DNA of 13,371 nt from CAYIFA01 sp964362625. GTDB taxonomy: Bacteria; Patescibacteriota; Minisyncoccia; 1-14-0-10-42-19. Location of the stretch: positions 1 through 13,371 of the forward strand of contig CAYIFA010000024.1 in NCBI GenBank assembly GCA_964362625.1, in the 5' to 3' direction. This document shows, one piece after another, positions 1 to 5,966 of this stretch (within the stretch, counting starts at the first letter, position 1; every line of letters starts with the position of its first letter). The notes under the pieces are model-generated. The model was not told the origin of the DNA. It saw only the letters and a program-made list of their open reading frames with translations, and searched no databases. Made by a program: the position numbers and the translations under genes.

Positions 1-7
1 CGTCCGG

Positions 8-29
8 GAGTATAATTAAAACTATACTC
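8..29 (+). promoter_or_regulatory. Inverted repeat overlapping a likely -10 box for the first gene
   Basis: GAGTATA at 8-14 and TATACTC at 23-29 form a perfect 7-bp inverted repeat with an 8-bp spacer. The right arm contains TATACT (23-28), a good -10 match ending 5 nt before the ATG at 34, so transcription would start at or next to the start codon. A second -10-like TATAAT is at 11-16. The -35 region lies outside the window. The repeat may be an operator or simply follow from two -10-like hexamers in opposite orientation. No Shine-Dalgarno sequence is visible. Confidence 0.45.
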
Positions 30-33
30 TGGC

Positions 34-1161
34 ATGGCAACGCTAAATATTAAAAAGCTGGTTATCGCTATAGCTACAGCGTTTATGGTTATCATAGCCG
101 GATCTCTTTTGGTCTACTTGCTTTCCGGCCGTACCGCTAAAACCGAACCAACCTCAACCGAGCCAACTACGGAAAGTGGGCAAGCTAGCCGCCCAGAAAT
201 AGAGAAATTGCGCGAAACGCTCTTTTCCGAAGAAGCCAAGCAATCTATAGCCGATTTCAAAAAATCGCTTTTTTTGCAAACCGAAATTGAGAAAAGCATA
301 GGTTTGCGCGAGGAAAAAATGCTAGAGCCGCCGCCGGAAAAAAAGCCGACCGAAAGCGAAAAATTCCTGCAGAGCCTGAAATCAGCTGGGGTCAGCAATA
401 TTGAGGTTGGCGATGAAGAGGTTTTCCAAAGATTAGACCGCTCAAGTGAAAACTATGCTCTCGCACAAGCGCAGGATTTTCTGATTACCGAAGGATATAT
501 CAAGGAAGAAGAACGTGTGCCGCTTAACTCCGAACAAAACGTCGTCAATTTTTGGGTCCTCATCCTTGGCCGTATGCTCGAACAAGGCTGGATTGAGCAA
601 GCTGGCTACAACCAATTGACAAATTATCTGCAAAATGGATGGCTTGAACTTAGGAGTAAAGAAAGCCAAAGAGCCAGAGAACAAATCAGATTGGAAAAAA
701 TAGGCAATACTGCTCCGGAAGCCCTACGCTCGCCGGGAGGCCCACGGGATTATCAGAGTCCAAAAATAGCAGTTTCGCCGGTCCTGAAAATTTTGGAATA
801 TCTGGGACTTACTAATATTTTGAGAATTGCTTTCGATTTTGTCCGGCCAGCAGAAAGCGAAGCGGTATTTTATTGGTCCACTACCCCAAACCTGCCGGTC
901 GTCCCTTTGACCGGTTGCGCAAAAAATACCGGCGATCTGGACAAGAAAGCTGGACCTACAAGATGGGCGCCTTGCTGTAATTGCGGGCTTTTTTGCGCTA
1001 AAAGTTGTACATTCCACGCCGACTGCGGGGTAAGATCGACCAAGTGCAATATTCATTTGGGTTGCTTAAACGCGCTTTTCGCTTGCGGAAATTATCGGGC
1101 AGCCATCTGGGATGATTGGCTTAACATTACCGAAGGAACCGGCGTTTGCGCCTGCGGATAA
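34..1161 (+). CDS. Membrane-anchored hypothetical protein with Cys-rich C-terminal module
   Basis: This is a 375-aa protein of unknown function. Residues 1-8 are short and basic and residues 9-30 are strongly hydrophobic, giving an N-terminal membrane anchor or uncleaved signal with the rest outside the membrane. Residues 35-115 are polar, rich in Glu, Pro, Thr and Lys, with charged helical stretches, which reads as a stalk. Residues 140-225 look helical. The last 80 residues hold all twelve cysteines: C295, C314, C315, C317, C321, C325, C331, C338, C344, C351, C372 and C374. An even number in an extracytoplasmic module suggests disulfides, though a metal site (CCNC, CAC) is possible. The ATG at 34 is chosen because it gives the anchor and follows a -10-like box by 5 nt. 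It converges on rsmA with a 3-bp gap and no dedicated terminator. A pilin-like or surface role is conceivable, but nothing in the sequence proves it. Confidence 0.8.
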   Translation: MATLNIKKLVIAIATAFMVIIAGSLLVYLLSGRTAKTEPTSTEPTTESGQASRPEIEKLRETLFSEEAKQSIADFKKSLFLQTEIEKSIGLREEKMLEPPPEKKPTESEKFLQSLKSAGVSNIEVGDEEVFQRLDRSSENYALAQAQDFLITEGYIKEEERVPLNSEQNVVNFWVLILGRMLEQGWIEQAGYNQLTNYLQNGWLELRSKESQRAREQIRLEKIGNTAPEALRSPGGPRDYQSPKIAVSPVLKILEYLGLTNILRIAFDFVRPAESEAVFYWSTTPNLPVVPLTGCAKNTGDLDKKAGPTRWAPCCNCGLFCAKSCTFHADCGVRSTKCNIHLGCLNALFACGNYRAAIWDDWLNITEGTGVCACG

Positions 1162-1164
1162 ATA

Positions 1165-1983
1165 TTATTGCCGCGCACGGCTTTTTATCAAACACTTCCA
1201 ATCATCAAGCGACAAATTTTCCGCCCGGGCCTTTTCGTTAATGCCGCACGCGTTTACCGCTTCCGCCCAACTATGGAACCTCCGAGGTTTAATAGTGGAA
1301 TTTTTGAGGTTTTTCAACAACATTTTGCGCTTGTGGCAAAACCCGACATGCAAAAATTCAAAAAACCGCTCCTCTGACACTACCACACCGGGTGTGGTAG
1401 TGTTTTTGAAAAAACCGCGGGAAATATTATCAATTACGATTACTGCTGAATCAACTTTTGGCCGCGGTTTGAAAAATGTTTTTGGAACTCGAAACGCAAT
1501 ACGCGGGCGGCCGTAGGCTTGGACTGATAACGCAAGCAAACTCATATGCGGCGGACGCGCGCATATTCGTTCGGCCACTTCTCGCTGAACCATTAAAACG
1601 ATTTTCTCCGGTAATTTTTTATGCGAAAAAATTAAACGCAGTAGCCGGGATGTTATGTAGTAAGGGATATTAGCAACAATTTTATACGAAGGAACAGCCA
1701 ACAGTAAACAGTAACTAGGGTTATTTAAAATTTTTAAAATATCGCCATTGATTATCTCTAAATTTTTGTGCTCAGAATATTTTTCCTGCAGAAAAGATGC
1801 GAGATTTTTATCCTTTTCAATCGCAATAATTTTTTTCGGGTTTTTCTCTAGAATCGCTTCGGTCAAAATACCTTTGCCCGGGCCTATTTCTAGAACCGTA
1901 TCAGCGGGTTGAATGTCCGCAGCGGCGGCAATCCGCCGCGCAATATTTTTTGATGTTAAAAAGTTCTGCCCGAGCCGCCTCAT
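1165..1983 (-). CDS. rsmA: 16S rRNA adenine dimethyltransferase RsmA/KsgA
   Basis: The product (272 aa) dimethylates two adjacent adenines in the 3'-terminal helix 45 of 16S rRNA using S-adenosylmethionine, a late step of small-subunit assembly. The N terminus RRLGQNFL is the family signature. EIGPGKG (32-38) is the SAM-binding motif I, D81 lies in the NGD motif, NIPYY (105-109) is the catalytic N-x-PY motif, and FFKPRPKVDSAV (170-181) is the conserved C-terminal hallmark. Two short stretches look foreign: residues 91-97, encoded by a 7-bp tandem repeat just before the catalytic motif, and residues 194-203, encoded by a perfect palindrome in the linker to the C-terminal domain. Neither breaks the frame or a motif, so the enzyme is probably active. 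Its ATG overlaps the TGA of the upstream helicase gene (ATGA), implying co-transcription and translational coupling. Confidence 0.96.
   Translation of the reverse strand: MRRLGQNFLTSKNIARRIAAAADIQPADTVLEIGPGKGILTEAILEKNPKKIIAIEKDKNLASFLQEKYSEHKNLEIINGDILKILNNPSYCLLLAVPSYKIVANIPYYITSRLLRLIFSHKKLPEKIVLMVQREVAERICARPPHMSLLALSVQAYGRPRIAFRVPKTFFKPRPKVDSAVIVIDNISRGFFKNTTTPGVVVSEERFFEFLHVGFCHKRKMLLKNLKNSTIKPRRFHSWAEAVNACGINEKARAENLSLDDWKCLIKSRARQ
1360..1418. repeat. Palindrome inside rsmA, flanked by 10-bp direct repeats
   Basis: ACACTACCACACC (1377-1389) and GGTGTGGTAGTGT (1391-1403) are perfect inverted arms of 13 bp around one central base. As RNA this gives a 12-bp stem with a 3-nt loop. On the plus strand it is followed directly by TTTT (1404-1407), so with T1403 it looks like a Rho-independent terminator. 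On the minus (rsmA sense) strand no U-run follows. The sequence AAAAAACCGC occurs on both sides, at 1360-1369 and 1409-1418, 49 bp apart. The palindrome encodes residues 194-203 of RsmA, with the core TTTPGVVV. Confidence 0.85.
1693..1713. repeat. Three-unit heptanucleotide tandem repeat inside rsmA
   Basis: Plus-strand units are AACAGCC (1693-1699), AACAGTA (1700-1706) and AACAGTA (1707-1713). The tract is exactly 21 bp and exactly in codon register, encoding residues 91-97 (YCLLLAV), which sit in a normally short variable loop before the NIPYY catalytic motif. Confidence 0.8.
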
Positions 1984-3926
1984 GAATATTGAATTATCTC
2001 TCCGCCGCCATCGGCAATGTTCTTAAAAAGTTCTTTTGGTATATCAAACAAAAACCGCGATGGTTCGTTTACTCTTTTTTCTCCGAAAATAGTGCGAAAA
2101 AAAGTATAAGATAAAAATAGATTCTTTCGGGCGCGGGTAAGCGCCACGTAAAACAACCGGCGCTCTTCCTCCAACCGAGATTCTTCGTCATCTCCGCCGG
2201 ATGAAGCGTGCGGAAATAAACCGTCTTCCAAACCAGAAATAAACACATGATCGAATTCCAGGCCTTTGGCGGCATGCGCGGTCATCAAGCTTACGCTCTC
2301 CTTTTTATCGGCAAAATTATCCTGCTCGCTCATCAACGCCGCGTCTTCCAGCAATTTCTCGATTCCGGCTTCAACCCCCAACATATCGTATCTCGTCGCT
2401 ATTGTAACCAACTCTTTCACGTTGGCGATGCGCATCTCACCTTCTTCAGTATCGGCATCCCACATTTTTAGATATCCGGTTTTTAACAAAATCTGCTTAA
2501 TGGCTTTGGATGGCGGCAATTTTTCAACCGAATCTCTGATTTCTGAAAGAAGATTTTTAAAAGGCGCGATTTTATTTTGATCAGCAACACCCAAAACCCC
2601 ACCGGCAGCCAGCCGCATAAATAAAACCTGGCCGATCCCGCGCGGCGGAACATTAATGATTCGCTTAATACTGACCGTGTCTTTTTCGTTCAAAGCGGCG
2701 CGAATATAAGCTAGAACGTCTTTGATTTCTTTGCGGTTATAAAACTTAACGCCGGTTATCCGATACGGAATTTTCTCCTTCAAAAATTCCTCTTCCAAAA
2801 CCCGCGATTGGAAATTTGTGCGGAATAACACGGCCGCCTCGCTAAGTTTAACACCGGCATCCCGCAACTCTATAATTTTCTCTACGATAAAACGCGCCTC
2901 GTTCAATTCATCGGCGGCCGCGAAAAATTCCAATTTTTCGCCGCCGGTCTTTGACGTAAAAAGCGTCTTGGGTTTACGCTCCTTGTTTTTTTCTATAATG
3001 GCATTAGCAGCATCCAAAATCATCTGAGTCGAACGGTAATTTTCTTCAAGTTTGATTTCTTTTGCTCCTGGCCAGTCGCGCTCAAAGGCCAGAATATTCC
3101 TAAAATCCGCCCCGCGCCATGAATAAATGCACTGATCTACGTCGCCAACCACACAAATATTCCGATGGCGAGCGGCAAGCAACCCGCCCAACGCATATTG
3201 CGCATGGTTAGTGTCCTGATACTCATCAATATTAATATAACGCCAGCGCTCCTGATATTTTTTTAGAATTTGCGGGCTATCCTCAAAAATTCGTACTGAT
3301 TTCAAGAGCAAATCGTCAAAATCAACCGAATGGGCTTCCTTTAATTTTTCTTCGTAACGCTCCCATATTTTTGCGACAATCTGCGGCAGATATTCACCGG
3401 CATTATTTTCGGCATACGTCTGGTGACCGGTCAGCTCGCCCTTTTCTCTGGAGATTATCGCGCGAATCCGAGTTGGTTGAAACTGTTTCGGGTCCAGCGC
3501 CAACTCCTTCATTGCCTCCTTCAAAATACTGAGTGCGTCTTCCTCATCTAGAATCGTAAAATGCCGGACCAATCCGGCTTTGGCCGAGTTTTCACGCAAT
3601 ATAAATGCGCCGAGGGAATGGAACGTCCCTATCCAAGGACGAGTATTCAAACGAGTGTCCAGTATTAAGTACCCAGTATTTAGTATGCGATTGTCTTTAG
3701 ACAATAAGGCGTCAACGCGCTCTTTCATCTCGCTGGCGGCCTTATTGGTAAAAGTCACTGCCAAAATCTGGCTGGGTCGCACGCCGTCGGCAATCATATT
3801 AGCTATCCGATATGTAAGTACCTTGGTTTTACCGCTTCCCGCGCCGGCCATTATCAAAAGCGGCCCGTCTTTGTGGAGCACCGCTTCTCTTTGGGCCGGG
3901 TTTAATGCCATCATCAAATCTTGCAT
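1980..3926 (-). CDS. pcrA: UvrD/PcrA-type superfamily 1A DNA helicase
   Basis: This is a 3'-5' ATP-dependent DNA helicase (648 aa) of the UvrD/PcrA/Rep family, acting in repair, replication restart and clearing of protein from DNA. The N terminus (LMMALNPAQREAV) carries the Q-motif. GAGSGKT (28-34) is Walker A, VTFTNKAA (57-64) motif Ia, GTFHS (100-104) motif Ib, DEYQDTN (234-240) Walker B/motif II, GDVDQCIYSWRGA (261-273) motif III, ENYRS (295-299) motif IV region, TAHAAKGLEFDHVF (549-562) motif V and VALTRARK (594-601) motif VI. It is shorter than typical PcrA/UvrD (about 720-740 aa): it stops about 50 residues after motif VI and lacks the C-terminal Tudor-like RNA-polymerase-binding tail. 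Residues 80-91 are encoded by a heptanucleotide repeat. The start at 3926 fits the family N terminus and lies 6 nt after a TATAAT, with no SD. It overlaps rsmA by ATGA. PcrA, UvrD and Rep cannot be told apart here. Confidence 0.96.
   Translation of the reverse strand: MQDLMMALNPAQREAVLHKDGPLLIMAGAGSGKTKVLTYRIANMIADGVRPSQILAVTFTNKAASEMKERVDALLSKDNRILNTGYLILDTRLNTRPWIGTFHSLGAFILRENSAKAGLVRHFTILDEEDALSILKEAMKELALDPKQFQPTRIRAIISREKGELTGHQTYAENNAGEYLPQIVAKIWERYEEKLKEAHSVDFDDLLLKSVRIFEDSPQILKKYQERWRYINIDEYQDTNHAQYALGGLLAARHRNICVVGDVDQCIYSWRGADFRNILAFERDWPGAKEIKLEENYRSTQMILDAANAIIEKNKERKPKTLFTSKTGGEKLEFFAAADELNEARFIVEKIIELRDAGVKLSEAAVLFRTNFQSRVLEEEFLKEKIPYRITGVKFYNRKEIKDVLAYIRAALNEKDTVSIKRIINVPPRGIGQVLFMRLAAGGVLGVADQNKIAPFKNLLSEIRDSVEKLPPSKAIKQILLKTGYLKMWDADTEEGEMRIANVKELVTIATRYDMLGVEAGIEKLLEDAALMSEQDNFADKKESVSLMTAHAAKGLEFDHVFISGLEDGLFPHASSGGDDEESRLEEERRLFYVALTRARKNLFLSYTFFRTIFGEKRVNEPSRFLFDIPKELFKNIADGGGEIIQYS
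3642..3688. repeat. Degenerate AGTATTN heptanucleotide tandem repeat inside the helicase gene
   Basis: Five contiguous 7-bp units on the plus strand are AGTGTCC (3654-3660), AGTATTA (3661-3667), AGTACCC (3668-3674), AGTATTT (3675-3681) and AGTATGC (3682-3688). A sixth, AGTATTC, stands at 3642-3648. They encode residues 80-91 (ILNTGYLILDTR) plus flank, placed between helicase motifs Ia and Ib where family members normally have only a short linker before WVGTFHS. Confidence 0.75.
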
Positions 3927-3932
3927 GGCTAA

Positions 3933-3942
3933 ATTATATAAT
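3933..3942. promoter_or_regulatory. -10 box of the pcrA/uvrD-rsmA pair, symmetric (ATTATATAAT)
   Basis: On the minus strand TATAAT (3938-3933) ends 6 nt before the helicase ATG at 3926, predicting a leaderless mRNA. The 10-bp palindrome ATTATATAAT also offers TATAAT on the plus strand (3937-3942), so bidirectional initiation is possible. No convincing -35 element is seen in either direction. Confidence 0.5.
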
Positions 3943-4081
3943 ACACACCCCTGTGGATACTAATCTTGCCCGAAGACCCTCCGGAAGGTAGACTTATGAT
4001 AGTGGCTGATATGGCCATTTTTTATTAGAAAAAGCCACTTTTGTTAATTTGTATTCAGGCTTATTGAAACCAACTCACAGC
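3943..4081 (+). other. Divergent intergenic region with a terminator-like structure; possible small RNA
   Basis: The 217 bp between two divergently oriented genes contain no credible ORF. At 4001-4006 AGTGGC is complementary to GCCACT at 4034-4039, followed by TTTT (4039-4042). Nested inside are T-rich (4018-4023) and A-rich (4029-4033) arms and a smaller TGGC/GCCA stem followed by T6 (4003-4023). A terminator-like element between divergent genes would make sense if a short plus-strand RNA started near the symmetric -10 at 3937-3942, giving a transcript of about 90 nt. No homology to a known RNA was recognised. Confidence 0.25.
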
Positions 4082-4130
4082 ACTCTGACGACCCGTCTAG
4101 TATTGTAAAATCACGCCAGAGTTATATACA
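4082..4130 (+). promoter_or_regulatory. Promoter of the M23 peptidase gene, with inverted repeat
   Basis: TTGTAA (4103-4108) and TATACA (4125-4130) are separated by 16 bp and form a plausible sigma-70-type promoter starting near 4137, a few nt before the TTG start at 4144. An interrupted inverted repeat, ACTCTGACG (4082-4090) and CGCCAGAGT (4114-4122), 8 of 9 pairs, brackets the -35 and could be an operator. The regulator is unknown. Confidence 0.45.
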
Positions 4131-4143
4131 GTATGTCAAGTCT

Positions 4144-5151
4144 TTGGTTTTAACAAAGACATTTTGGACTGCCCTACTTTTAATATCATTGATTTTCAAT
4201 ACTCCGGCGGCCCATGCGGGGTTTTTTTCTTTTTTTGAAAAACTGCTTGGCTTTTCTTCCGGGGAAGATCAAGCCGCGATTACCATGACCGCCCAAAACA
4301 TGCCGTTGCTCTCCGGAACCAAAAACTCCGACCCCGAAGCCGGGCTTGGCGGCGGAGATATAACGGTTGTCGGCGGGACCGCGCTATTGCCGGTAACCGG
4401 CCCGCTAGGCAGTATTGCCGATGTCGAAGCCGAGGAGAAAAGGCAATACGGGATTTCTCTATATGTTGTCCGCGAGGGCGATACTCTTTCAGGGATCGCG
4501 AAAATGTTTGGAGTTAGCGCGAACACCCTGGTTTGGGCCAACGACTTAAAACGAGGCCACATTATTCAACCGGGACAAACCCTGGTGATCCTCCCGGTAA
4601 GCGGAGTCCAACACACAGTCGCCAAAGGAGATACTATTTCAAAAATAGCCGCCAAATATAAGGCCGACGAAAACGATATAATAAGTTACAACAACTTTCT
4701 TCCCGGTCAAGCGCTGGTTGTCGGTGAAGCATTGATAATCCCCGATGGAGAGATATATATTCCGCATACACAATCACGAATAGTCCGCGGCGGCGGCCCG
4801 GAATATGTTGGTTATTACTTACGTCCTATAGGCGGTGGCAGAAAATCGCAAGGACTACATGGCTACAACGGCGTGGATCTCGCGACTTATTGCGGAGCGC
4901 CGGTGGTGGCTTCGGCAACCGGTGATATAATTGTTGCCCGTTCATATGGCTGGAATGGCGGCTATGGCCAGTACGCCGTGCTTTCGCACCCCAACGGAAC
5001 TCAAACTCTCTATGCTCACCTTAGCTCGATTATTGTCAGCGCCGGCTGGCATATGGTGCAAGGCCAAGTACTCGGCTATGTCGGCAATTCCGGCAAATCC
5101 ACCGGATGCCATATCCACTTTGAAGTCCGGGGAGCGACGAATCCGTTTTGA
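4144..5151 (+). CDS. Secreted LysM-LysM-M23 family metalloendopeptidase (peptidoglycan hydrolase)
   Basis: The product (335 aa) is a predicted zinc endopeptidase that cleaves peptidoglycan cross-bridges outside the membrane, for cell separation or wall remodelling. Residues 1-25 form a signal peptide with one Lys, a hydrophobic core and an A-H-A site before Gly26. After a low-complexity linker (about 40-100) come two LysM domains, about 106-151 (REGDTLSGIAKMFGVS) and 155-200 (AKGDTISKIAAKY), which bind glycan chains. The catalytic M23 domain (about 218-335) contains H239 and D245 (GLHGYNGVD), H292 (YAHL) and the H323-x-H325 pair (GCHIHFEVR), the full zinc and catalytic set. The start is TTG: no ATG or GTG upstream fits the frame, the first in-frame ATG (codon 48) would delete the signal peptide, and the nearby ATG at 4133 is out of frame. 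There is no SD, and the start lies just downstream of a promoter. A structured hairpin and a terminator follow the stop. Confidence 0.93.
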   Translation: MVLTKTFWTALLLISLIFNTPAAHAGFFSFFEKLLGFSSGEDQAAITMTAQNMPLLSGTKNSDPEAGLGGGDITVVGGTALLPVTGPLGSIADVEAEEKRQYGISLYVVREGDTLSGIAKMFGVSANTLVWANDLKRGHIIQPGQTLVILPVSGVQHTVAKGDTISKIAAKYKADENDIISYNNFLPGQALVVGEALIIPDGEIYIPHTQSRIVRGGGPEYVGYYLRPIGGGRKSQGLHGYNGVDLATYCGAPVVASATGDIIVARSYGWNGGYGQYAVLSHPNGTQTLYAHLSSIIVSAGWHMVQGQVLGYVGNSGKSTGCHIHFEVRGATNPF

Positions 5152-5195
5152 TCCCGACGACCATAAATGAAATCTCCAAAATGAAAGCCGGGATC

Positions 5196-5234
5196 ATCCC
5201 GCGAAGTTCCGGCAAAGCCGGAACGAAGTGGGAT
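5196..5234 (+). repeat. Long hairpin with purine 3x3 internal loop in the M23 gene 3' region
   Basis: As plus-strand RNA, AUCCCG (5196-5201) pairs with UGGGAU (5229-5234, one G-U), CGAAG (5202-5206) faces CGAAG (5224-5228), and UUCCGGC (5207-5213) pairs with GCCGGAA (5217-5223) around an AAA loop. CGAAG opposite CGAAG gives closing C-G pairs and a GAA/GAA internal loop able to form sheared G-A pairs. No U-tract follows, so it is not itself a terminator. The left arm can also pair with CGGGAT at 5189-5194, an alternative fold. Confidence 0.7.
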
Positions 5235-5251
5235 ATACCCTAAATAAAATC

Positions 5252-5278
5252 AACGGCCCGATTGCTCGGACCGTTTTT
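5252..5278. terminator. Bidirectional Rho-independent terminator between convergent genes
   Basis: ACGG-C-CCGA (5253-5261) and TCGG-A-CCGT (5266-5274) pair around TTGC with one mismatch, followed by TTTT (5275-5278) on the plus strand. On the minus strand the same stem is followed by TTGATTTTATTTAG. It serves the M23 peptidase gene and the converging hypothetical gene at 5298-5879. Confidence 0.75.
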
Positions 5279-5297
5279 GTTTCATCCCATACCCGGC

Positions 5298-5879
5298 TTA
5301 CCACGAAGATTCCGGGCCCACCTCTTTTTCGCCAAGAAACATCTTTATGGCTCGACCGATATTATCAAAAATCTGCAAAGCGCCATCGGTCGTCGTCTCG
5401 GTCTTCAAATACACTTTAGCCCCGCCAACATTGTATACAATCACGAAATCAATCATATCGATATCTCCGGCTGGTAATGCGCTTAATGGTCGCGGAAGAT
5501 TCTCAACGTATTTTTCTGACCTAAACTTCGCCGGCAATGCCAAGATAAGCGCCTCGTCTTCAATGTTATAATCCCGCCCGGGGAAAACATACGTTACCTC
5601 TTTCCAGGATCCGCCTCTCTGGGCGTCTCTTACCCACATGGTGGCATCCAGACCGTATGGGCCGAAACGCTGACTACGAGCAAACGCCAGCTTTTCTGCA
5701 GTAAGAGTATTGCCGGAGTTTATTGCCCAGATCGGAGTGATAATGCCTCCGGAATAGCTTGCGCCGGACTGCACCAAATAAATATCCGGTCGGAGCTTGA
5801 ATTCATACGCTTCGGCTAAAGAGCCTAAATGTACCGATAATGACAACGAAATCGCCGCGCAGAGCCAAGGTCTGATCAT
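5298..5879 (-). CDS. Small secreted hypothetical protein
   Basis: The family is not recognised. The protein has 193 aa from the ATG at 5879, preferred over an in-frame TTG at 5900 because a perfect AAGGAGG lies 5 nt upstream of this ATG. Residues 1-24 are a signal peptide (basic Arg3, hydrophobic core, A-E-A site before Tyr25), so the mature protein of about 169 aa is exported. The mature part is mixed-charge and beta-rich in appearance, with one Cys (C7) confined to the signal peptide. C7 is not in a lipobox at the cleavage site, so it is probably not a lipoprotein. It has its own strong promoter and shares the terminator at 5252-5278 with the convergent M23 gene. Canonical -35, -10 and SD signals set it apart from most neighbours. 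Confidence 0.8.
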   Translation of the reverse strand: MIRPWLCAAISLSLSVHLGSLAEAYEFKLRPDIYLVQSGASYSGGIITPIWAINSGNTLTAEKLAFARSQRFGPYGLDATMWVRDAQRGGSWKEVTYVFPGRDYNIEDEALILALPAKFRSEKYVENLPRPLSALPAGDIDMIDFVIVYNVGGAKVYLKTETTTDGALQIFDNIGRAIKMFLGEKEVGPESSW

Positions 5880-5884
5880 GGCTT

Positions 5885-5940
5885 CCTCCTTTTTTAGCAA
5901 CTTCTGACATCATTATACACTTAAGCCTTACAAAAGTCAA
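5885..5940 (-). promoter_or_regulatory. Consensus sigma-70 promoter and strong SD for the secreted hypothetical gene
   Basis: Minus strand: TTGACT (5940-5935), a 17-bp spacer, TATAAT (5917-5912), predicted start near 5905, then AAGGAGG (5891-5885) 5 nt before the ATG at 5879. This is the best promoter and ribosome binding site in the window, and it fixes the start codon of the gene. Confidence 0.85.
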
Positions 5941-5966
5941 TGTCGCTAAAAAATTGCCGCGGAACC

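Noticed and set aside
3975..3993. CTCCGGAAGG resembles the apical loop of bacterial SRP (4.5S) RNA
   Set aside because: The diagnostic AGCAG following the GGAA loop is missing (TAGAC instead) and the flanks do not form the long SRP helix.
4133..4153. ATG at 4133 as start of the M23 gene or a leader peptide
   Set aside because: It is out of frame with the peptidase, encodes only six residues, and would lie within or at the edge of the promoter.
5880..5900. N-terminal extension of the secreted hypothetical protein from a TTG at 5900
   Set aside because: The extension spans the AAGGAGG ribosome binding site; the ATG at 5879 is correctly spaced from it and starts a normal signal peptide.
5944..5966. 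Terminator after comM in the CCGCGG/T6 stretch
   Set aside because: CCGCGG is a self-complementary hexamer without room for a loop, and no longer stem precedes the T-run, so it is not a convincing intrinsic terminator.
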